From Rodentolepis nana (taxonomy: Eukaryota; Platyhelminthes; Cestoda; Cyclophyllidea; Hymenolepididae): 17,877 nt of DNA. A model generated the notes under the pieces. It did no database searches, was not told the DNA's origin, and saw only the letters and a program-made list of their open reading frames with translations. The stretch is taken from NCBI GenBank assembly GCA_900617975.1, contig UZAE01012317.1, forward strand, positions 28,756 through 46,632, given 5' to 3'. Shown piece by piece: positions 10,570-17,877 of this stretch. Positions within the stretch are counted from its first letter, which is position 1, and the number at the start of each line of letters is the position of its first letter. A program made the position numbers and the translations under genes.

Positions 10570-10753
10570 ATATCAAGGAGTGTGGAGTGTGCGACAGATT
10601 TACCTCCACGTGGTGCATTCTAGGTAACGTATTCTCATACGACAAAATTGTCTGTAAACCGACAGTTGACTTCTGACATCTAACTACTATGACCCCACTG
10701 TATGTCATATTCGATCCCTTTCCCAGTACTCATCTTACCTTTTTCTGCCTTCG

Positions 10754-10784
<31 letters not shown>

Positions 10785-10939
10785 TTTGCATCCTTGAATC
10801 ACTATTCTGTCTCCATTCTCGACTTTTTGCCTCTTTGATGTTCCTCCTCCTCTCTGTGAAGCCCGAAGTCAGCTAAAGGACTAATGTTAACTACAAAACG
10901 CCAGTCATTTGAAATAAGTAAATAAATATTAAGGGGTGT
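10570..10939 (+). mobile_element. SINE-like retroposon copy 2, imperfect 14-bp TSD
   Basis: The body runs about 10584-10925, opposite in orientation to the other four copies. It starts with the head (ggagtgtgcgacagattt, then cctccacgtggtgcattc) and ends with the tail gtcatttgaaataagtaaataaata. Flanks atatcaaggagtgt (10570-10583) and atattaaggggtgt (10926-10939) match at 12 of 14 positions and look like an aged target-site duplication. The internal GTCT tract has grown to about seven units (10755-10781). Many point differences from the other copies suggest that it is older. Confidence 0.75.
10755..10781 (+). repeat. (GTCT)n microsatellite inside retroposon copy 2
   Basis: About seven uninterrupted gtct/tgtc units. 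The other copies have only two to four units of the complementary gaca, so this expansion happened within the element after insertion. Confidence 0.85.
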
Positions 10940-12427
10940 TGGAAGTGGACTTCAATCAGCAGTCTTTTTTTACCTTTGATATTACTTCAAATTTTACTTA
11001 CGAATTCGTAAAGTTTTCAAGGTGTGCAATGTTTGACGTGTCAAGGATGATGAGCAAATCTCACTTTATTTGATTTGGCGATCAAATTCCACACTTTTCA
11101 CTCTTGGTTATCCTTCACTGCTTCGCCTGCTAATACTTCAAGGTACTGATTGCAAAGTTACCAGTTGAAGTCGTATGCACAGTGACAAGAGCATATTGCT
11201 ACTTTACTGAATGGGTTTTCGTACTATTTAAATTCAACTTTTTTTCAAAGTTAGGAAAGATACTAGCATGTTGTGTTTAAATAAATAGGAATTCACTGAG
11301 TCCACATATGCTGAGCTCTTATTCATTCTTTCTTATAGTGAACGAATTAAGTAATACTGTTTTTTGTTTTTCTTTTGTGGAAATAAATAAATATTTTGGA
11401 ATCTTTTAAATTAAAATATAGCTTATTTTTTCCATACTCAAAAACGTTGGTCTCTTCTGTGAAATCAAAGTTGAACCTCACTACTAAAATATTTTTATAG
11501 GTAGGTACTGCTCACTGGTTATCAAACCAATCTTGCCAAATGTTATCTAGTCGCTACTAAAAGTTATAAATCGGATTACAAAAACACGAAGAGTAAAAAG
11601 AGATTTGAAGTTGACTTCTCTATTGCTTACCCACCAAGGCTGAAGAGTCGACTTTTTCTCGCCTTGAATTCCACTACGCATATTTTAATCGCAGTGTTTT
11701 GTCCTCCGTGAATACTTCTTTATAAGTGTAAATTCTAAGTTTACCGATGGCTGAACTTTCAACTCCCTTTTATTTTATAGATGCTCCAAGAAAAATTTTT
11801 GAAATTTTGGAAAGAGGTGGGGTGATCTTTTCGCACAAAAATTTTTTAGTAGACTTATTTAAGGAGGAGTCGGCATTTGTATTAATTAGGCATCCGCTAA
11901 ATTTGTTTATTTCTCGAAAATGTTGAGCTGATATTTTGTGGAAGATTTATATATACTCAAAATTAAGGAAAATCACAAGTTTTCTTTGAAAATCTTGCTT
12001 AACTACAGCATTACTATTTCGTCATTCTGTTTATCCATTTATTTCCATGGGGGATCATGTTAGTTGTTTGAGCTTCAGGGTTGATATGAAATTGGGTTTA
12101 CATTGAGGAAATTTGTTGAGTATGATAACTAAAATATTTATTAATTCGAATAATTTTAAGCTTCAAAAAAAATTAATTCCATAGATCTAATGAGTTTTGG
12201 TATTGGAAAATAGATTCCACTCCATTGTAAAATAATCTCTGAGTGATTGAATTCATAAAAGAACATAATTAGTCATATATTCTCGAAATTTTTGTTCAAT
12301 AGCTTCATTTCCGATTGTTCGATGTAATAAAATCGATTTCTATTTCCCATAAAGTAACAGTACAACGAGTACATGCGCAGATCAAGTGCGTAGATGGTGC
12401 GTCCGTTAACGCGCTGCCCACATTCTG
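10940..12427. other. intergenic stretch upstream of the protease gene
   Basis: About 1.5 kb of AT-rich sequence with no convincing gene, RNA or repeat on either strand. It would contain any distal control elements of the protease gene. Confidence 0.5.
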
Positions 12428-12463
12428 ATTGGTTGATCGTTGTACTCGAACAGCCTATAAAAC
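12428..12463 (+). promoter_or_regulatory. core promoter of serine protease gene: inverted CCAAT box and TATA box
   Basis: TATAAAAC lies at 12456-12463, 37 bases before the ATG, and ATTGG (inverted CCAAT) lies at 12428-12432. Transcription would start near 12485-12492, leaving a very short 5' leader before the ATG at 12501. This arrangement is typical of strongly expressed tissue-specific genes. It is inferred from motif and spacing only. Confidence 0.6.
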
Positions 12464-12500
12464 TAGCCTTCTGGCAGTGGATAGGCATTCACAACCGAAG

Positions 12501-15500
12501 ATGTGTAATCCTATCTTCTGGGTTCTTGTATTAGCAGCTTGGGTCAGTCGAGCTGACTCTCCAACAAAGACAACAGGTACGTGTCTTCTTTTGCTTCACT
12601 GGATAATGCAAAAGGCCGGCCTATGTGCCTGCTTTTGAAATATGTATAGACAAACCCAGAAATGACAGTGCGCGTTTGATGATCTTATGGCTAGAATTCT
12701 AGATGCTTTACTTGAATATTCCTGTGAAAAAATTTTAACATGAAATTAACTTTGTTTTCGAACATTTAAAATTTCTTCAGGCATCTCTCTCAATCCTTAA
12801 GTAAACATCCAAGCTGTGAAACGGTACCTCTGCATTCGCACATAAATAGAGGTAATTTGTGAATGTTTATTCCACAGCACCGTCAGTTTTAACCTGAAAT
12901 AGTGTCAATATTAGTACTAACAACTCATTAACATCATGAATTAACCCACTTATCCTTTTTTAATAAATGTTATTATTATTGGTGTTCTTAAAAATAAATG
13001 CTCTTGGTGGCAAAATAATTTGCTTTCAGGAAATGTTATTGATTTAATTTTGGCTGAAGGTCGGATAACCAATCCATCCCAGGCTGATAGGCAACTTTGG
13101 CTGATTCAGCTACTTATGACTTTTCGCGTGAACGGTGATTTGCAGATGACGTCTACAGACTTGGGGTTAATGTGAACGCCTCCAAGTTCACACGGGCCCT
13201 ACCCGACGACATAAACAAACACCGAATTTGTCGGTGTGGCTTTAGAAATGGTTAGAAATGGGAAATTTTTTCACCAATTATGTTTTAATATCATTGTCAA
13301 TTGAGCTCGACTTATTTGTACATTAATAAGAAATTTTAGGGTTTTGTGAGGATGGAGAATCAGCCTAGTCGATCGTAATTGGGGTGCCCGATTCATTTCT
13401 GTTAGATTTAATTCTGTAATTGTAATGTCTAAAGCAGATATATTCCAGATATTCATTTAATACTCCATTTATTTAACTCCACTCTATTATCTTTTACGAT
13501 TTCTATGCGTATTTTTTGTGTGATCTGAGCTTTCTAATTGCATTGAGATGAGATGGTTCTATCGGAGAAACATGCATTTTCCAGTCATTACTGTCTTCAC
13601 GTTCTTCTATAGCTTGGATGAAGTTCGAAGATCTTCACAGATTTTAAACCAACGCTTAAATTTAAAGACAGTTTGGGCTTTTATGGTGGCATTCATTATC
13701 TAATTAATACGAATCATATTGCAAGGTATACGCTTCTTCCTCTTCTTCTTCTTCTTTTTTCCTTTATCTAAAAATTAGATGAGACAGACGCGCCTCTGGG
13801 GAGATTCCGTCGTATAATTGGTGGAGATTATGTTGAGCAGAGTGAATTTCCCTACATGGTTTCCATTCAAGCCAAATTGAAAAAGGATATATTCGCCACC
13901 CTCACAGGAGGAGTACAACACTTCTGTGGTGGTACCCTCATCGACTCACAATGGATTGTTACTGCTGCTCACTGCATCTATGCTTATGACAAGAACAACA
14001 CCAGAGTCCCGTAATTTATCTGTTATTTTTTTGCTGCTTTAAAGATTTATGGGGAATAACGGTAGCGCATGTAGAAAGTGTGGCTTCAAATGTCATTAAA
14101 TTTTATTGGCCGATTTAATCATAGATCGAGCTCCTTTGTAGGTGTTAATATATTTTTTCAAGTGTAAATTAACCTACGTCACCGAGATACAGGACGTCGA
14201 TTAAGTGTAAAGCTATTTCTTACTGAGCAATAATAATCCAATTATTACTGATTTTTAATTATTATATCATATCTCATTGACTGATCTTGTAAATTTTTAC
14301 TTTTAATACTTTTATCTTTATTTAAAACGATAAAAGACAACACACGTCAATTAGAACGCTTACAAACACAATGAGAAAGAGTTGGAATGCATATCCGGGT
14401 TCTGTCACGTTAGCTAGTTTTGCAACCAAACAAAAATTTTGCAAACGTTAGATGGTGAATTGTACAAATCTTGAAATCGGCATAAGAAGATAGCTTAAAT
14501 ATCCCTTTCATAATCGATAAGAAATGAGTTCTTACATGTGCTTTAGGTGAAACAGTAATTTATTTGAAACTGTAAAAAATTATTAGCGCGACTCTTTTTG
14601 CTTCAGGCTCGTTGATCCAAAAATATGGCACGTCAGGATGGGAACAAAGGAACTTCAGGTAATGATTGTTTTACTAAATTTCAAATTACCTTGGGTTAAA
14701 TTTTTATTGACATAGTGAACCGTTAAACAATAAATAATAGTGCCCACATAATTAACTAACCGCAGACAAGCAAATTCTCACCAACTGGAAATTTATGGAC
14801 GAAGTTATCAATACCATTCAGAGAATCAAATTTTCTAAATCTCAAGATATTAGCCACTCTCTTTTTGAGGGATTTAAGTCATCTGCTATTTTCTACAAAA
14901 TTCAGTTGATTTAAGCAATTTTGAAAAGACTCAAAATTTCTCGAATTCTTTAATTGTATTTCAAATTAAACCGACTGATTCGCATAAAATATGGGCCTTG
15001 CGAACATGTATCCAATCGTCTACCTTGTATGACCTTAAAAAGTTGTCTGTATCTTTGTTTTGTTTTAAAAATGGTAATTAAGGCATTTTTCTCCCTTATA
15101 ATAATAATAAAGCCCACACTAATGGATCGTCTCAAGGGAGCATTGACTCGTCTTTTCAACTACATCTACGGACAGAGGAAACTTCAAACCTACTACCATG
15201 TCGAGAAAATCATACTCCACCCTAAATACAAAGAACGTAAGCCTTTTTTACTTTATTTCTAAATCAGAGATAAGCTGAGAAATTGACGCTGCAGATTGTC
15301 TATTAGCAAGTTGCCCAATTATTCCAAAAAAATAATTTAACTTGCCAAAGTTTAGATATAATTAGGTGAACATTTTCACTTAAATTTATTTATATCAAAT
15401 GGCAGGCTTTATAGAAGGGGGGGGAGGGAGAGGGACATCAATGTCACCAAGATAGTCGGGAGAGTGAGAGGTGGAACAGTAGAGTGATTCACAGATGTAA

Positions 15501-16961
15501 AAGAGACAGACAGACATAAGGGTAGAGAAAAAGGTGAGGTGAGTACTCTGGAAGTGGTGGAATATGACATACAGTGGGGTGATGGTAGTTTGAAGTCAGA
15601 GGTCAACTGGCAGTTAGTATACTTTTTGACATATTATATTCGAATATGGCATAGAGTGAGGTGATGGTAGTTTGAGAGGTCGAATATGACATACAGTGGG
15701 GTGATGGTAGTTTGAAGGATGTCGAATATGACATACAGTGGGGTGATGGTAGTTTGAAGTTTCGAATATGACATACAGTGGGGTGATGGTAGTTTGAAGT
15801 GGAAGTAGACGAATATGACATACAGTGGGGTGATGGTAGTTTGAAGTCAACTGCCGGTTAATAGATTTTTTGCCGTATGGGTCTGTTGCCCAAATATGAC
15901 ATACAGTGGGGTCATGGTAGTTTGAAGTCAGAGGTCAACTGCCGGTTTATAGACTTTTTGCCGTGTTAGGGTTAGATCAACTGCCGGTTTATAGACTTTT
16001 TTGCCGTATGCGCATACACAATGACATACAGTGGGGTGATGGTAGTTTGAAGTGAGAAGTTGTGACATATAGTGGGGTGAGGGTAGTTTGAAGTCAGAAG
16101 TCCACTGCCGGTTTATAGACTTTTTGCCGTATGAGTATACTTTGTAACATACAGTGGGGTCATGGTAGTTTGAAGTCAGAAGTCAAGGCATACAGTGGGG
16201 TCATGGTAGTTTGAAGTCAGTGGTCAACTATACAGTGGGGTGATGGTAGTTTGAAGTGAGAAGTCAACTACCAGTCAATAGACTTTTTTCCGCATAAGTA
16301 TACGTTGCCCAGGGTGCACCACATGGAGGTTGTAAGTACACGTTGCCCAGGGTGCACCACGTGGAGGTAGCCGTATGGGTCTGTTGCCCAAATATGACAT
16401 ACAGTGGGGTGATGGTAGTTTGAAGTCAGAGGTCAACTGGCAGTTAGTATACTTTTTTACCGTATGAGTATACGTTGCCCAGGATGAACCACGTGGAGAT
16501 AAGTCTATCGCACACCCCATTTTAATTTACATAATATAGATATGAATTCTATTTTTTAGCAAAATTGGAATACGACATTGCCCTTATGAAATTGAAGGAG
16601 CGTATTCAACTTCATCATCTGAGGCACCTCGATATTTTGAGACTTCCATTCCCTGCTATCGTGGGTTATTACTACCCTCCAGAAAAAACGGTGACCTCTC
16701 CGCTTATTTAAATGCAATTAGATAAAATAACCGTGGTATTTTTGTTCTAACTTCAATATTCCATTTCCCAAGTAGACTTGCACTGCTGTTGGCTGGGGGA
16801 GTGCCTGCGTTGGTTGCATGCCAGAAAAGAACTTGAAAGCTGTCGATCTCCCCGTCGTATCGCATGTGGATTGTCAAAAGATCTTCGCTTCACCCATCAA
16901 CCTTACCGAGTCCATTGAATTTTGTGCTGGTCTTGACGATGGCGGTAAGGGCATCGGACCC
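12501..16961 (+). CDS. secreted S1A (chymotrypsin-family) serine protease, exons 1-6; last exon(s) off the window
   Basis: Exons are 12501-12576, 13779-14010, 14607-14658, 15113-15236, 16560-16690 and 16776-16961. The phases agree at every junction and give 267 residues. Residues 1 to about 18 form a signal peptide (IFWVLVLAAWVSRA). A short propeptide ends in RR before IIGG (residues 38-41), the activation cleavage site. The catalytic His is in TAAHC (His90) and the catalytic Asp in YDIAL (Asp167). TAVGWG (208-213) is the conserved strand before the C-terminal domain. The window ends before GDSGGP, so the catalytic Ser is unseen. NNT (98-100) and NLT in exon 6 are possible glycosylation sites. 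Exons 3 and 4 add a longer, basic and aromatic loop (RLKGALTRLFNYIYGQRK) than in trypsin. The propeptide has no Cys, so it would leave after cleavage. Flatworm proteases of this class act outside the cell in digestion or host contact; that role is inference. Confidence 0.93.
12577..13778 (+). other. protease intron 1
   Basis: This 1.2-kb intron runs from gtacgt to a CTT-rich pyrimidine tract (about 13733-13763) and aaaattag. A GC-richer patch at about 13060-13260 includes a small perfect hairpin (caccga/tcggtg near 13221-13237) and a direct repeat of ttagaaatgg. I cannot assign a function to either. Confidence 0.7.
14011..14606 (+). other. protease intron 2
   Basis: A 596-bp intron from gtaatt to gcttcag. 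Splicing joins codon CC|G across it to give Pro103. AT-rich, with no exon or dispersed repeat seen. Confidence 0.8.
14659..15112 (+). other. protease intron 3
   Basis: A 454-bp phase-0 intron from gtaatg to aataataaag. The acceptor lacks a strong pyrimidine tract next to the AG (ataataataaag), but a pyrimidine stretch lies just upstream (ttttctcccttata). No repeat element was recognised in it. Confidence 0.7.
15558..16432 (+). repeat. tandem array of ~40-bp units (about 13) within retroposon copy 3
   Basis: The core gacatacagtgggg followed by tgatggtagtttgaag recurs with small changes at about 15566, 15648, 15688, 15730, 15770, 15817, 15898, 16023, 16063, 16146, 16187, 16229 and 16396. Some units are joined directly. 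Others are separated by a second segment (caactgccggtttatagac, then a short T run and gccgtatg). Intervals are about 40-42, 47, 81-83, 125 and 167 bp. Open frames on the minus strand that repeat HHPTVCHIR or PSPHCMSYS come from this periodicity and are not genes. Confidence 0.9.
16303..16369 (+). repeat. direct duplication of the element head inside copy 3
   Basis: The segment acgttgcccagggtgcacca appears twice, at about 16303 and 16339, followed by catggaggt and cgtggaggt. Elsewhere it occurs once per element, so the head was also duplicated during the expansion. Confidence 0.8.
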
Positions 16962-16988
16962 GTAAGTTGTCTAAGCTTTCAAATCTTC

Positions 16989-17257
16989 ATTTATTTATTT
17001 CAAATGGCAGACGTTTTGATAGTGATGATTAGCCCTTTAGCTGACTTGGGGCTTCACAGAGGGGAGGAGGAACATCAAAGTGAGAAGAGATCGAGAGGTG
17101 GGGGAAAAAGAAGAGTGTTTTAAAGATGTAAAAGAGACAGACACAAAGGCAGAGAAAAGGTAGGATGAGTACTGTGGAAGTGGTAGAATATGGCATACAG
17201 TGGGGTGATGGTAGTTTGAAGTCAGAAGTCAAACTGCCGGTTAATGGACTTTTTTTG
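16989..17257 (-). mobile_element. SINE-like retroposon copy 4, head-truncated, in protease intron 6
   Basis: Begins with the tail (atttatttcaaatggcagac) shortly after the exon 6 donor and breaks off at gttaatggactttttt, losing about 65-70 bp of the element's 5' head. Loss of the 5' end is what incomplete reverse transcription gives. No clear target duplication was seen. It is antisense to the protease gene. Confidence 0.8.
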
Positions 17258-17511
17258 GAATATAAATCCAAATAATTGCACTTTCGAGAATGTTTGAATA
17301 AATGTATTTTAAGCTCGTGTAGTGTTGACGACCTGCGCATTGCTGAGGAGTATGGAATGCCAGTCGAGATAATTGAGCTTGCAAAATATAGATAATCTTT
17401 TTACATAGCGCACGATGGTTACTTACGATGGTGAAGTCAAAGGAAACAACTGTACACATGAGTTTTGAAGTCATAGTGAATGGGCAAGCGAGAAATGGAT
17501 GCCAATTCACT
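17258..17511 (+). other. unique intron 6 sequence between two retroposon copies
   Basis: About 250 bp of sequence without similarity to the repeat family and without a supported exon. It separates the truncated and the complete copy in the same intron. Confidence 0.6.
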
Positions 17512-17863
17512 ACATCGACTAAAATATATTTATTTATTGCAAATGGCAGGCGTTTTGATAGTTATCATTAGCCTTTAGCTGACTTCGGGATTCACAGAGG
17601 GGAGGAACATCAAAATGTGACAAATTCGAGAGGGGGAACAGAAGAGTGATTCACGGATGTAAAAGAGACAGACAGACACAAAGGTAGAAAAAAGGTGAGG
17701 TGAGTACTGTTGAAGTAGTCGAATATGACATACAGTGTTGTCATGGTAGTTTGAAGTGAGAAGTCAACTGCCGATTAATAGACTTTTTTGCCGTATGAGC
17801 ATACGTTGCCCAGGATGCACCACATGGAGGTAAGTCTATCGCGCACCCCACATCGACTAAAAT
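17512..17863 (-). mobile_element. SINE-like retroposon copy 5, complete, exact 14-bp TSD
   Basis: The body 17526-17849 is flanked by acatcgactaaaat at 17512-17525 and 17850-17863, an exact target-site duplication. In element sense (minus) it starts ggggtgcgcgatagacttac and ends catttgcaataaataaatat, so the tail is an AATA-type microsatellite. A loose box-A-like tggtgcatcctgg lies near the 5' end and a weak box-B-like attcgacta about 90 bp further on, which only hints at RNA polymerase III origin. The exact duplication makes this the youngest-looking copy and the best reference for the family. Confidence 0.88.
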
Positions 17864-17877
17864 GTAATTTTTATAGG
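17864..17877 (+). other. likely 3' splice site of the next protease exon
   Basis: The sequence gtaatttttatag followed by g at the last base is a good acceptor. The protease lacks its GDSGGP exon, which must follow intron 6, so 17877 may be the first base of that exon. Only the position and motif support this. Confidence 0.45.

Larger units (their letters stand above)
15384..16518 (-). mobile_element. SINE-like retroposon copy 3, internally expanded, in protease intron 4
   Basis: Starts with the tail (atttatttatatcaaatggcagg) and ends with the head (ggagataagtctatcgcacacccc), so it is antisense to the protease gene. It is about 1135 bp against roughly 290-340 bp for complete copies; the excess is a tandem array. 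Flanks are similar (acttaaattta and attttaattta), but I cannot define a clean target duplication. It accounts for most of the 1.3-kb intron (15237-16559). The splice sites of exons 4 and 5 remain intact. Confidence 0.8.

Noticed and set aside
12273..12638. Other frames overlapping the protease promoter and first exon
   Set aside because: They read through the TATA region or the exon 1 donor; the signal-peptide frame from 12501 with a matching phase to exon 2 is better supported.
15409..15850. Minus-strand frames with repeating HHPTVCHIR / PSPHCMSYS peptides
   Set aside because: The peptide periodicity follows the ~40-bp DNA repeat; no start context, splice sites or protein similarity supports a gene.
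15558..16432. CRISPR-like spaced repeat array
   Set aside because: The host is eukaryotic, the units degenerate, the spacings are multiples of the unit, and the spacer sequences are themselves repeated parts of the same retroposon.
17526..17849. Hammerhead ribozyme in the retroposon, as known from some flatworm repeats
   Set aside because: I looked by eye for the conserved ctgangag and gaaa core pair on both strands of the copy and did not find it.

Overview
This is eukaryotic DNA: AT-rich, gene-sparse, with short multi-exon genes, GT-AG introns, homopolymer tracts and dispersed retroposons. The gene style (introns from about 30 bp to over 1 kb) and the genes present fit a flatworm, most likely a tapeworm. 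That assignment is inference; no single sequence here proves it. One N at 7837, in a poly-C run, marks an assembly uncertainty.

Layout. (1) 1831-3419, minus strand: the first three coding exons of a CTD small phosphatase-like gene (FCP1/SCP family, [10 protein letters not shown] motif). Its remaining exons lie beyond the left edge. (2) 4386-7214, plus strand, head to head with the phosphatase: a seven-exon coiled-coil gene that I read as HAUS3, a subunit of the augmin complex. It begins with a 30-bp intron. (3) 8583-9867: a mariner element, complete at both ends and flanked by TA, whose transposase is dead (three frameshifts, two in-frame stops). (4) 12501-16961 and beyond, plus strand: a secreted chymotrypsin-family (S1A) serine protease. 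Six exons are visible with consistent phases. They hold the signal peptide, the RR/IIGG activation site, the catalytic His and the catalytic Asp; the catalytic Ser exon should start at the last base of the window. A TATA box and an inverted CCAAT box lie just upstream.

Repeats. Five copies of a roughly 290-340 bp retroposon-like repeat occur: 717-1004, 10584-10925, 15384-16518, 16989-17257 and 17526-17849. Two copies have exact target-site duplications (10 and 14 bp) and one has an imperfect 14-bp duplication. The tail is an AAATA-type microsatellite, so the family looks like a SINE or a short non-autonomous LINE derivative. Three copies lie in introns of the protease gene, antisense to it. 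The one in intron 4 has expanded internally into about 13 copies of a ~40-bp unit, with spacings close to multiples of 41 bp.

The three genes show no sign of a shared pathway: a phosphatase, a spindle protein and a secreted protease. The unusual part of the window is the repeat family and what it has done inside the protease introns. I found no CRISPR, phage, operon or RNA gene.
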